A stretch of 12,975 nt of DNA from Ignavibacteria bacterium (GTDB lineage: Bacteria; Bacteroidota; Ignavibacteria; Kapaibacteriales; UBA4661). This document shows positions 1 through 7,660 of this stretch, one piece after another (within the stretch, counting starts at the first letter, position 1; each line of letters starts with the position of its first letter). The notes beneath the pieces are model-generated. The model made no database searches, was not told the DNA's origin, and saw only the letters and a list, made by a program, of their open reading frames with translations. The stretch lies in contig JAAFHM010000086.1 of NCBI GenBank assembly GCA_013298375.1, positions 1 through 12,975 on the forward strand, written 5' to 3'. Both the position numbers and the translations under genes were made by a program.

Positions 1-967
1 TCGGGAAGTTCGGCAATGCCTGCCTGATGAGAGCGGCAAGTGCAGCCGGAACAATAGCCGTATTGTTCAATGTGGCAATAAGTCCTGCGCGAAGTTGTGG
101 TCCGACGGTCGTGAAGTAGGGCGCTGCCAGCACGTCGGGGATGTTACCCACGACAAACTTTGCATTCGGCATACGGCGAACACAACTGTCCATAAGCGCG
201 TTGAATTGCGCTGTAAAGACGGCGGTTTCCGTTGGTGCCGGACCTGCTCCGCCAGCTTGAGCAACAAAATTTGTTCCGGCAGTACCGCCAGAACTTGCAT
301 AACCAAGCACATCGTTATTACCGATGAAAATAGTGACCAAGTTCGGATTTAACCGTACTGCCTGGTCAACACAAGTGCGACCAAGTGCCGCAGGATTACG
401 CAATACCGCACCAAAGAACGGATTGTAAAGCGGATTATTGGTGGTTGGTGCAAATCGTAGGTTATAGAGCGGGTCGTTTGCTGGCGGATTCATATCGCGA
501 AGCAGTGCGCCCGGGATACCAAGATTGTTGTATGGACGTGCTAAATTCACATTTGCCGGTGCGGTCGAAAGTGAAATAGCCGCAAATTGAGGCGTACCGG
601 TGGCATCAAATGCCGTAATACGATTGCGCCCACCAATACCACCGTTTTCGGGGAATTGCAAATATTGATATTGTCCGGGATCATCGCCAAAGGGCAAGCC
701 CATTTGTTTTGCCATCAGTGTAGGGTAGGCATATTGTGTTTCGCTGGCAACGACAGCGCCGGACTGGTATCCGGCAGTGAGGCTATTGCCCAGCGCAACA
801 TAGCGAAGCGGCGTACCGTCGCTATTGGCAAGCTGCCCAAGCGAACCGAATGACTTACCCGCCGGAGGGGTAATCACGGGGCTACACGCCTGAACAACCA
901 GCGCTGTTGCCGCGAGAACACCGATAAAACCACGCTTCCATGAGAATTGTATTGACGAAAATTTCAT
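1..967 (-). CDS. SGNH/GDSL-hydrolase lipoprotein (C-terminus beyond window)
   Basis: This is a partial gene: 322 codons are visible and the 3' end lies off the left edge. It is predicted to be a serine esterase or lipase of the SGNH family anchored in the envelope as a lipoprotein. The N-terminus is basic and hydrophobic and ends in a lipobox (VQAC, Cys28). Block I is GNSLTAG at residues 60-66, with Ser62 as nucleophile and Asn in place of the usual Asp of GDSL. A block II-like glycine lies in NLGIPGA (about 148-154). Block III is GNND (216-219), which fits GxND. The block V Asp-x-x-His that completes the catalytic site would lie outside the window. The start at 967 is supported by AGGAGA at 975-980, 7 bp upstream. 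The gene begins 23 bp after the stop of the FadL-like gene, so they are probably co-transcribed. The natural substrate is unknown; a lipid or ester feeding the FadL channel is an inference. Confidence 0.88.
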   Translation of the reverse strand, partial: MKFSSIQFSWKRGFIGVLAATALVVQACSPVITPPAGKSFGSLGQLANSDGTPLRYVALGNSLTAGYQSGAVVASETQYAYPTLMAKQMGLPFGDDPGQYQYLQFPENGGIGGRNRITAFDATGTPQFAAISLSTAPANVNLARPYNNLGIPGALLRDMNPPANDPLYNLRFAPTTNNPLYNPFFGAVLRNPAALGRTCVDQAVRLNPNLVTIFIGNNDVLGYASSGGTAGTNFVAQAGGAGPAPTETAVFTAQFNALMDSCVRRMPNAKFVVGNIPDVLAAPYFTTVGPQLRAGLIATLNNTAIVPAALAALIRQALPNFP

Positions 968-974
968 TGGATTA

Positions 975-980
975 TCTCCT
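975..980 (-). promoter_or_regulatory. Ribosome binding site of the SGNH lipoprotein gene
   Basis: AGGAGA read on the minus strand, 7 bp before the ATG at 967. It fixes the start of the partial lipoprotein gene and permits independent translation inside the operon. Confidence 0.75.
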
Positions 981-990
981 AAAAATGACA

Positions 991-2292
991 TTAGAATCGG
1001 TAGCTAAATGACACCGAGAGCGCATTTGCCCATGAATTATAGATACCATCGAAGTTGAAGGTGCTTCCCGTCACTTCGCGCTGCAAGCCATAAATGAACA
1101 TATAGCTCACATCGGCAACAAGATTATCGTTAATATTGAAGCCAACACCAGCCGTAATACCGATGCGATTCGCATCCGGCAAAATCGGCTGCGTATAACG
1201 TGCTTCCACCGGAACAACATCGTAAAACGCACCGCCCCGCACTTTGAAGGTTTCGGTCGCGTTGTATTCTCCACCGATGCGGAAGGTTGGCGTGTTGAAG
1301 TAATTACGAGGATTGATGGCAACACCAGGGGTGGAAGGAGATCCTGGGAGTTTGTCAAAACGAATACGCAACGTGTCGTAGGACGACCAACCAACATAAT
1401 CCAAGCCCACTTCCAACATGAACTTCTCGCTGAAGCGGTATGAAATTCCCGTGCGAATATCGAACGGCAAATTCAAACTTGTTCCGCCTGGACCGTCAGC
1501 AAAAAGATTGTTCAAACCTGCTGGCAAGGGCTGTGTTCCTGCGGCATCCAGCGTGAAGGTCGCTTTGCCGTCGTAATTCATCAAAATATTGTGGCGGTAA
1601 GCAGCGCCGATTTTCAAGCCCTTGACGGGTTCAACCACCAAGCCCGCATTCCAGGAAACACGATTATCCTCGCCTTTGAGGTTCAAAAACGGCTCTACAC
1701 CGAAGTTTGGAACGCGCTGACGGAGTTCTGCGCTGCCGTGGGAGATAGTTACGCCACCAGCAATACTGATGCGGTTTTCCAAGAAGCCGACAGCGATGGT
1801 TGGATTGACGGTAATGGTCTGCAAATACGTGCGGAGCGCCAAATTACGCCCTGTCCATTTCTCGTTCCAACTTGTACCTGCGCCAAACGGGACGAATACG
1901 CCAACGCCACCAGCAACAGAGATGCCAGAAAACTCAGTCTTGTAGGCAGCATACAAGTGTGGCAGAGGGAACGCCCACAAATCCATGCTGGTTGTGGCGG
2001 TAGGAGTCGAATTGCTTGGACCGGTGAAGGTAGCTTGCGGAAGCAGCCCCGTAAGACCAACCATCAGAGACAAGCCATTTTTCAAATACACCAATCCGGC
2101 GGGATTGTAAAACAGCGTACTAACATCGCAGCCGTCGGCGCTTGCGACAGCAAAACCCATAGCCATAGCGCGTGCGCCATGCTCATTCAACTGAAAGCCG
2201 CCTGCTTGCGCGGTGCGGGGTGCAATACTCAACAAAGCAATGACAATAGCAATAATCGGCATCGCTCGAAGCAAGAGAATACTTCGCTTCAT
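991..2292 (-). CDS. OmpP1/FadL-family outer-membrane transport protein
   Basis: The protein has 433 residues, close to the usual FadL length of about 400-450. A Sec signal peptide (1-30) ends in AQA. The mature protein opens with GGFQLNEHGARAMAMG and contains YNPAG (62-66), which corresponds to the FadL N-terminal hatch and its NPA motif. The rest alternates polar and hydrophobic residues as expected for a beta-barrel, and it ends in an aromatic residue (SVSFSYRF), the usual outer-membrane insertion signal. The family transports long-chain fatty acids and other hydrophobic compounds across the outer membrane; the actual ligand is not evident. The start at 2292 has AGGAGG at 2297-2302, 4 bp upstream. 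It is the first gene of a probable two-gene operon with the SGNH lipoprotein, which suggests that hydrolysis and uptake of hydrophobic substrates are linked. Whether it carries fatty acids rather than aromatic hydrocarbons (TodX/XylN type) cannot be decided. Confidence 0.92.
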   Translation of the reverse strand: MKRSILLLRAMPIIAIVIALLSIAPRTAQAGGFQLNEHGARAMAMGFAVASADGCDVSTLFYNPAGLVYLKNGLSLMVGLTGLLPQATFTGPSNSTPTATTSMDLWAFPLPHLYAAYKTEFSGISVAGGVGVFVPFGAGTSWNEKWTGRNLALRTYLQTITVNPTIAVGFLENRISIAGGVTISHGSAELRQRVPNFGVEPFLNLKGEDNRVSWNAGLVVEPVKGLKIGAAYRHNILMNYDGKATFTLDAAGTQPLPAGLNNLFADGPGGTSLNLPFDIRTGISYRFSEKFMLEVGLDYVGWSSYDTLRIRFDKLPGSPSTPGVAINPRNYFNTPTFRIGGEYNATETFKVRGGAFYDVVPVEARYTQPILPDANRIGITAGVGFNINDNLVADVSYMFIYGLQREVTGSTFNFDGIYNSWANALSVSFSYRF

Positions 2293-2296
2293 AGAA

Positions 2297-2302
2297 CCTC
2301 CT
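2297..2302 (-). promoter_or_regulatory. Ribosome binding site of the FadL-like gene
   Basis: A full AGGAGG core on the minus strand, 4 bp before the ATG at 2292. It selects this start over the in-frame ATG ten codons further on, which would remove the basic part of the signal peptide. Confidence 0.75.
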
Positions 2303-2354
2303 GTGATGAAAAAAATATGTGGGGGAAATTTTGCGTAAAGACATGATGCTCTGG

Positions 2355-2362
2355 CAAAACTA
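2355..2362 (-). promoter_or_regulatory. Possible -7 box for the fadL-like/SGNH operon
   Basis: TAGTTTTG on the minus strand fits TAnnTTTG and lies about 60 bp before the start codon. The -33 TTG partner is not visible at 19-21 bp, so support is limited. Confidence 0.25.
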
Positions 2363-2569
2363 TGAACACACTTTGTTTGACGGATAAGTCCGCGAATTTG
2401 TGCAGAAAAAGTGATGAATACAACAGGAAAATTATATTGTGGAAAATACTTGCTGCCGTCGTTCTTATCCAGATGAGTAATTAGCGTTCAACAAGAGTGC
2501 AAATGCAGTTCACATCGTACTGTCGCGGTTTTTCAAAGTTGTTAAGAAGTGTCAAAATTTTTTCTGTCC

Positions 2570-2600
2570 TTGCTATTATGCGGTATTTGAACGTATTTTG
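2570..2600 (+). promoter_or_regulatory. Possible promoter of the HtrA gene
   Basis: TTG at 2570-2572 and TATTTTG at 2594-2600 with 21 bp between them resemble the Bacteroidota -33/-7 promoter but miss one base of TAnnTTTG. This would give a short leader of about 35 nt before the ATG at 2642. It is a weak match; a different promoter is quite possible. Confidence 0.25.
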
Positions 2601-2641
2601 GCGGTGAATTTCCCCTTACTTTTTTCACTTTTGATGCGTAT

Positions 2642-3796
2642 ATGCAATCTCCCATTATGTTTATTTCCAAACTGTCCGTTGTAGTGTTCTGTTTACTGAG
2701 CCTAGGTTTGGAGAGGCTTTCCGCACAACAAGACATAGCCAATTCCCGCCGTAACGCCATTACGCGCTCGGTGAGCCAGTGCAGCCCCGCTATTGTTGGT
2801 ATCAATGTCGTGGAAGTACGTGAGTATCAGGTGCGCGACCCCTTCGCAGATTTTTTTAATGACCCGTTTTTTGGGCAATATTTCGGGCAGCGCGGGCAGC
2901 CGCAAACTTATCGGCAGGAAGTAGCGGGCTTGGGTTCGGGCTTTTTGATTTCCTCCGATGGCTATATCCTCACCAACGACCACGTAGCGGGACACGCCTC
3001 CAAAATCGTTGTCACGCTTTCGGGTGGAGAGAAATACACGGCAAAGCTGATTGGTACTGACCGCACGAGTGATATTGCCTTGCTCAAAATTGAGGACGAA
3101 AGCGCAAAAGGGATTAGTTTCCCGTATCTTCGTTTTGCAAACTCCGACGATATTCTTATTGGCGAGTGGGTAATTGCACTGGGAAATCCTTTTGGGCTGT
3201 TTGATGTCAACGCAAAGCCCACCATTACGGTCGGCGTGGTCAGTAATTCCGGTGTGAATATGGTGCAGGAAGGGCGTGTCTATCGGGGTATGATTCAAAC
3301 TGATGCCGCGATTAGTTCCGGTAATTCCGGCGGACCGCTTGTTAATGCACTTGGCGAGGTGGTAGCAATGAATACCATCATTTATTCGACGGCACAAAAT
3401 GGCTCCGGGGCTGGAAGTATCGGTATTGGCTTTGCTATTCCGTCGAATCGTGTGCGCAAAATCATGGATCTTCTCAAAAAAGACGGCTCTATCAATCGAG
3501 ATTTTAACGTAGGACTGAGAGTGCAGCAAGTAGATGAGCGCATTGCAAAATATCTCGACCTCAAAAAGGTTCAGGGCGTAGTGATTAGCGAGATTGCTTA
3601 TGGTTCAGCCGCAGAGAAAAGCGGTTTTGAGCCGGGCGATATGGTTTTAGAAATAGAAGGTCAAAAAATTCGTCGAGAAAATGACGTATTGACAGTGATT
3701 AACGATGGTGTTGTCGGGCAGACACTGAATCTGACCATCCAGCGCGGCGAAAAAACGCTGACAAAGCAACTTCTTTTGGAGCGTCGTAAAAAATAG
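2642..3796 (+). CDS. htrA: Periplasmic HtrA/Deg serine protease, one PDZ domain
   Basis: The protein has 384 residues. An N-terminal hydrophobic segment (about 7-22) followed by LSA-QQ (27-30) is a Sec signal peptide with no lipobox, so the mature protein should be periplasmic. The trypsin-like domain (about 40-280) carries the full triad: His114 in TNDHVA, Asp144 in TSDIALL and Ser229 in GNSGGPL. A phenylalanine-rich stretch (DPFADFFNDPFF, 66-77) matches the LA loop of HtrA enzymes. A single PDZ domain follows (about 290-378), so the layout is DegS-like or short-DegQ-like rather than two-PDZ DegP. The family degrades or refolds misfolded envelope proteins. No Shine-Dalgarno sequence is visible before 2642; an in-frame ATG at 2657 is a possible alternative start, and both keep the signal peptide. 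It is divergent from the porin operon, and no partner gene is adjacent. Confidence 0.93.
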   Translation: MQSPIMFISKLSVVVFCLLSLGLERLSAQQDIANSRRNAITRSVSQCSPAIVGINVVEVREYQVRDPFADFFNDPFFGQYFGQRGQPQTYRQEVAGLGSGFLISSDGYILTNDHVAGHASKIVVTLSGGEKYTAKLIGTDRTSDIALLKIEDESAKGISFPYLRFANSDDILIGEWVIALGNPFGLFDVNAKPTITVGVVSNSGVNMVQEGRVYRGMIQTDAAISSGNSGGPLVNALGEVVAMNTIIYSTAQNGSGAGSIGIGFAIPSNRVRKIMDLLKKDGSINRDFNVGLRVQQVDERIAKYLDLKKVQGVVISEIAYGSAAEKSGFEPGDMVLEIEGQKIRRENDVLTVINDGVVGQTLNLTIQRGEKTLTKQLLLERRKK

Positions 3797-4040
3797 ACAT
3801 TACACAGAATAAGCAACATATGTCGCATTTTTGTGATGCCTCGACAAGCTCAGTATCTGAAGAAGGTTGTGGATGCGGAAAGAATGCAAGTGCGCTACTA
3901 TCTGACCAATGCTCTTTGTGAATGCCCTCGCTCAAAAAAGTACCATTCCGCAAAATTCTGTGGCAACTTTCCTCACAAATGCCTATCTTTCGTGCGTTCC
4001 GCCAAACAATTTCGCACCCTGCTCACCAACTTCTTGCATT
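3797..4040. other. Intergenic gap between HtrA and transglutaminase genes
   Basis: No supported gene lies in these 244 bp. The downstream reading frame stays open for 44 codons before 4041, but that stretch does not resemble the family and is taken as non-coding. TATCTTTC (3984-3991) is one base from TAnnTTTG but lacks a -33 partner. The segment at 3839-3853 contains TCGACAAGCTCAG, listed separately. No terminator hairpin was found after the HtrA gene. Confidence 0.45.
3839..3853. repeat. Possible fragment of a dispersed intergenic repeat
   Basis: CTCGACAAGCTCAGT resembles the CTTCGACAAGCTCAG core that I recall as a recurrent intergenic element in many bacterial genomes. Only one copy was noticed in this window, so its repeat status rests on memory. 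Confidence 0.25.
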
Positions 4041-7000
4041 ATGGCTATTCGTGTTGCTATCAATCACAAAACCACGTACCGCTACGACCGCCTTGTAGCG
4101 CTCTCGCCACATACGTTCCGCCTTCGTCCTGCGCCGCATTGTCGCACACCGATTGAGGCGTACTCTTTTCGGATTGAGCCTTCCAATCACTTTATTAACT
4201 GGCAGCAAGACCCTTTTGGGAATTATCAAGCACGCGTGGTGTTCCCCGAAAAGGCGCATGAACTCAGCATTGAGGTCGAAGTGATTGCGCGAATGGAAGT
4301 AATCAATCCGTTCGATTTTTTTGTGGATGATTATGCGAATAAGTACCCGTTTGATTACGACGCACAGCAAAAAAGGGAGCTCATCCCCTATCTCGAAATC
4401 ACCGATTCTACGCCCTTACTCAAGGAGTGGATTGCGAAAAATATCGCCACAGCGCCGCAAGAAGGGCGAACTATGGTGGATTTCCTCGTTGCGGTGAATC
4501 AAGCTGTCAATAGAGACATTGCGTATTCCATCCGCATGGAACCCGGTGTGCAGACGTGCGAAGAGACGCTCACCAAGCAACTCGGCTCGTGCCGCGATTC
4601 CGCATGGCTTCTGGTGCAGATTCTCCGGCATTTGGGGATGGCAGCCCGCTTTGTATCGGGGTATTTGGTGCAGCTCACCGCCGATATCGCTTCACTGGAT
4701 GGTCCGTCGGGTCCCACCGCCGATTTCACCGACCTCCACGCATGGACGGAAGTCTATGTGCCGGGTGCAGGATGGATAGGCTTAGACCCCACATCGGGCT
4801 TGTTTGCTGGTGAAGGACATATCCCGCTTGCCGGAACGCCTGATTTTACCAGTGCTGCGGCAGTAACGGGTATGACCGATTTTTGCGAAACAACATTTTC
4901 CTTCAGCAATAGCGTCAGCCGCATTCACGAAGACCCGCGTGTTACCAAGCCCTTCAGCGATGCAGATTGGACGGCAATTCGGGCGCTCGGCTACAAGGTG
5001 GATGAAGATTTGCGTTCTGGCGATGTGCGGATGACAATGGGCGGTGAACCAACGTTTGTTTCGATTGACGATATGGAATCGCCCGAATGGAACACCGATG
5101 CACTCGGCAAACACAAGCGCGAACGTGCCGGAGACCTTGTAAAGCGCCTCCGCACTGCCTTTGCGCCCCACGCCATGCTCCATTACGGGCAAGGCAAACA
5201 ATACCCCGGCGAGCCGCTTCCACGCTGGCAACTCGGCATTTTTTGGCGTAAAGACGGTATTCCGATGTGGCACGACCAAACGTTGGAGGCAGAAGATGAA
5301 AAAGATTATGGCTTGACAAACGCTGATGCAGAGCGTTTTGCACGGCATTTTGCCCGTCATCTTGGCATAGCCGACAACACTGTTCCAGCGTATGAAGATC
5401 TTTTTTATTTTCTGTGGGAGCAGGAAAAACTGCCCACCAATCTTGACCCGCTCATTGCTGATTTCAAGGACTCTTTGGAGCGCCAGCGTTTGCAGGAACT
5501 CTTGAAAAATGGCATTGAAGAACCCATCGGCTACGTGCTGCCGCTTGCGTGGGATGATGCTGAACACCGCTTCCGCAGTACACCGTGGTACTTTCGGCGC
5601 AATCATCTTTTTCTTGTTCCCGGCAATTCGCCTGTTGGTTTGCGCTTGCCGCTTGCGTCGCTGCCCTGGGAAGACCCCAAAAAGCGCCCCATCACGCCCG
5701 AACGCGACCAATTTGCGCCGGAAAGGGAACTTCCCGATTTCGCTAACAAACCAGTCAACGCCCAATCAACCAAAGACCACGCAGCTAAAGAACAATTCAT
5801 CGCCCGCACAGCGCTTTGTTTCGAGACGCGAGGCGGAATGCTGCACGTGTTCTATCCGCCGCTCACGCATTTGGAGCATTACATCGAAATTACGGCGGCA
5901 ATCGAAGCAACGGCACGAGAATTGAAAATGCCTGTTCGCATCGAAGGTTATGAGCCGCCACGCGACTCGCAATTAGTGCGGTTGCTCGTCACGCCTGACC
6001 CGGGCGTGATTGAGGTGAATATTCATCCCGCCTCGTCGTGGGAAGAGCTTTTGCACATTAGCGAAACATTGTATGCCGAGGCGCGACTGGCGCGGCTTGG
6101 AACGGAGAAATTTATGCTGGACGGGCGGCATACCGGCTCCGGTGGCGGCAATCACGTGACGATTGGCGCAGCGAAGCCTTACGACAGCCCGCTTTTGCGT
6201 CGCCCCGACTTATTGCGCAGCTTGGTGAATTATTGGCAGCATCATCCGGGCTTGTCGTACCTTTTTTCAAGTGCGTTTATTGGACCCACAAGCCAAGCCC
6301 CCCGCGTGGATGAAGGGCGTGACGAAAAACTCTATGAACTCGAAATTGCATTTTCGCAAGTGCCGGAACCGGGTCATACTCTTGACGAAGCCACGTCGTT
6401 TTGGCTCACAGACCGCATTTTCCGCCATTTGCTGACCGACATCACGGGCAACACGCACCGTGCGGAGTTTTGTGTCGATAAGCTCTATTCGCCCGATTCT
6501 TCGTCGGGACGGCTTGGAATCTTGGAGTTCAGGGCATTCGATATGCCACCACACGAGCGAATGAGTATGCTCCAAATGCTGCTTGTGCGCTCACTCATTG
6601 CAAAATTTTGGCGCGAACCCTACTACAAGCCGCTTGTACGCTGGGGTACGGAGTTGCACGACCGTTTCATGCTGCCGCATTACGTTCTGGCAGATATGAA
6701 AGATGTTGTCAAAGACCTCAACGATGCGGGTTATCCGTTCCAACTTTCGTGGTTTGACTCGTTTTTCGAGTTTCGTTTTCCTGTCTATGGGCGTGTAAAT
6801 ATTGAAAATATCAACGTGGAACTGCGCATGGCGATTGAGCCATGGCACGTGCTGGGCGAAGAAATGACAAGTTCCGGCACGGCGCGGTATGTGGATTCGT
6901 CCTTAGAGCGGATTCAAGTAAAATTGACGGGCGTAACCGACACGCGGCATATTTTGGTTTGCAACGGCAACCGCATCCCGCTTCGCAGTACAGGGAAAAA

Positions 7001-7418
7001 GGGTGAGTTCGTAGCAGGGGTGCGCTACCGCGCTTGGCAGCCGTATTCGGCGCTGCATCCGACGATCGGCGTGGATGTGCCGTTGGTGTTTGATATTGTT
7101 GACACGTGGAATGGGCGCTCGGTGGGTGGTTGCACCTACCACGTAGCGCATCCGGGCGGGCGCAGTTACGACGTTTTCCCCGTGAATGCTTACGAAGCCG
7201 AATCACGCCGTATTTCCCGCTTTTGGAACTACGGTCACACGCCAACATCCGCCGTGCAGCCGACCCGACAAGAGGCTCCGGCACAAGGTACGGTCTTTGT
7301 TGGCGGGCAATTTATTCCCGAAGGTCACACGCCGGGCGTGGTCATGGCAATTCCACCGGAGGTCGAGAATGAGGAATATCCGTACACGCTGGATTTGCGG
7401 TTGGGGAAGAGAAAATAA
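4041..7418 (+). CDS. Transglutaminase-DUF2126 (GS-like ligase) fusion protein
   Basis: The protein has 1125 residues, a usual length for the transglutaminase-DUF2126 family (about 1100). Residues 1-85 form the bacterial transglutaminase N-terminal domain, with RVAINHKTTYRYDR and RLRPAPHCRTP. The transglutaminase core (about 120-255) keeps the papain-like triad: Cys184 in GSCRDSAW, His233 in DLHAWTEVY and Asp249 in GLDPTSG. From about 325 to the end is DUF2126, including HTGSGGGNHVTIG (697-709) and LEFRAFDMPPHERMS (828-842). DUF2126 has been described as a circularly permuted glutamine-synthetase-like ligase, tied to a predicted peptide-tagging or peptide-synthesis system with ATP-grasp and alpha-E proteins (Iyer, Aravind and colleagues). 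No signal peptide is present, so it is probably cytoplasmic. The start at 4041 was chosen because family homology begins there, although the frame is open upstream to 3909. No Shine-Dalgarno is visible. The usual partner genes are absent on both sides. Confidence 0.93.
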   Translation: MAIRVAINHKTTYRYDRLVALSPHTFRLRPAPHCRTPIEAYSFRIEPSNHFINWQQDPFGNYQARVVFPEKAHELSIEVEVIARMEVINPFDFFVDDYANKYPFDYDAQQKRELIPYLEITDSTPLLKEWIAKNIATAPQEGRTMVDFLVAVNQAVNRDIAYSIRMEPGVQTCEETLTKQLGSCRDSAWLLVQILRHLGMAARFVSGYLVQLTADIASLDGPSGPTADFTDLHAWTEVYVPGAGWIGLDPTSGLFAGEGHIPLAGTPDFTSAAAVTGMTDFCETTFSFSNSVSRIHEDPRVTKPFSDADWTAIRALGYKVDEDLRSGDVRMTMGGEPTFVSIDDMESPEWNTDALGKHKRERAGDLVKRLRTAFAPHAMLHYGQGKQYPGEPLPRWQLGIFWRKDGIPMWHDQTLEAEDEKDYGLTNADAERFARHFARHLGIADNTVPAYEDLFYFLWEQEKLPTNLDPLIADFKDSLERQRLQELLKNGIEEPIGYVLPLAWDDAEHRFRSTPWYFRRNHLFLVPGNSPVGLRLPLASLPWEDPKKRPITPERDQFAPERELPDFANKPVNAQSTKDHAAKEQFIARTALCFETRGGMLHVFYPPLTHLEHYIEITAAIEATARELKMPVRIEGYEPPRDSQLVRLLVTPDPGVIEVNIHPASSWEELLHISETLYAEARLARLGTEKFMLDGRHTGSGGGNHVTIGAAKPYDSPLLRRPDLLRSLVNYWQHHPGLSYLFSSAFIGPTSQAPRVDEGRDEKLYELEIAFSQVPEPGHTLDEATSFWLTDRIFRHLLTDITGNTHRAEFCVDKLYSPDSSSGRLGILEFRAFDMPPHERMSMLQMLLVRSLIAKFWREPYYKPLVRWGTELHDRFMLPHYVLADMKDVVKDLNDAGYPFQLSWFDSFFEFRFPVYGRVNIENINVELRMAIEPWHVLGEEMTSSGTARYVDSSLERIQVKLTGVTDTRHILVCNGNRIPLRSTGKKGEFVAGVRYRAWQPYSALHPTIGVDVPLVFDIVDTWNGRSVGGCTYHVAHPGGRSYDVFPVNAYEAESRRISRFWNYGHTPTSAVQPTRQEAPAQGTVFVGGQFIPEGHTPGVVMAIPPEVENEEYPYTLDLRLGKRK

Positions 7419-7422
7419 ATTG

Positions 7423-7452
7423 TTGGATTAAGTCAAAATAGTGTTATTTTTG
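7423..7452 (+). promoter_or_regulatory. Bacteroidota-type promoter of the R-M methyltransferase operon
   Basis: TTG at 7423-7425, exactly 19 bp, then TATTTTTG at 7445-7452, a perfect fit to TTG-N19-TAnnTTTG. It lies in the 53-bp gap after the transglutaminase gene and places a start of transcription near 7458, about 14 nt before the ATG at 7472. The methyltransferase operon therefore probably has its own promoter rather than reading through from upstream. Confidence 0.5.
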
Positions 7453-7471
7453 TGTCTAAATCGTATCAAAA

Positions 7472-7660
7472 ATGAGCAAAAAAGAATCTCTTGTTGGGAA
7501 ACGAATACAAGTTTCTTTCACGGAAGACCAATGGTCTTTGCTATCGAAGTTCAAAGGTGAAATGGGTGATACCGATGCGGAGGTTGTCCGCAGTATCGTT
7601 ATTGCATGGTTAGTAGAAAAGGATTTCATCACCGATGTTGTTAGAAAAAAACACACATGA
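7472..7660 (+). CDS. Small ribbon-helix-helix-like protein, first gene of R-M operon
   Basis: The protein has 62 residues. The pattern is a beta strand (KRIQVSFT, 10-17), a helix (EDQWSLLSKFKGEMG, 18-32), a turn at DTD (33-35) and a second helix (AEVVRSIVIAWLVEK, 36-50). This is the layout of a CopG/Arc-type ribbon-helix-helix DNA-binding protein. The stop codon overlaps the start of the methyltransferase gene as ATGA, so translation is probably coupled. A control role for the R-M system, analogous to C proteins but of another fold, is inferred from position and fold. Other possibilities are a repressor acting only on its own promoter or an antitoxin-like protein. No clear operator palindrome was found upstream. 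No Shine-Dalgarno is visible. Confidence 0.8.
   Translation: MSKKESLVGKRIQVSFTEDQWSLLSKFKGEMGDTDAEVVRSIVIAWLVEKDFITDVVRKKHT

Larger units (their letters stand above)
2303..2641. other. Divergent intergenic region between fadL-like and HtrA genes
   Basis: This stretch has no convincing gene; only ORFs of about 20 codons without a ribosome binding site occur. It must hold the promoters of both flanking genes. On the minus strand TAGTTTTG (2355-2362) matches the Bacteroidota -7 consensus TAnnTTTG, but no clear TTG lies at the expected upstream distance. On the plus strand TTG (2570-2572) is followed after 21 bp by TATTTTG (2594-2600), an imperfect promoter. An A+T-rich run (TTTTTT, 2558-2563) may raise flexibility. 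No hairpin terminator was seen. Confidence 0.5.

Noticed and set aside
1591..2346. 251-codon plus-strand ORF opposite the FadL-like gene
   Set aside because: Overlaps the porin gene and its ribosome binding site on the other strand and has no family features.
2634..2641. Upstream ATG as the HtrA start
   Set aside because: It is out of frame with the protease; the start at 2642 gives an intact signal peptide.
2702..3529. 275-codon antisense ORF over the HtrA gene
   Set aside because: Shadow of a well-supported protease gene; the translation has no recognisable domain.
3909..4040. 44-codon upstream extension of the transglutaminase reading frame
   Set aside because: It does not resemble the family, whose conserved N-terminus (RVAINHKTTYRYDR) begins right after the ATG at 4041; there is no ribosome binding site at 3909.
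4782..5765. 327-codon antisense ORF over the transglutaminase gene
   Set aside because: Lies wholly opposite a conserved domain-rich gene; composition is that of a reverse-frame artefact.
7419..7471. Operator palindrome for the RHH protein
   Set aside because: Only short, weak matches (GTGT direct repeats, GATT/AATC) were seen, not enough to call a site.
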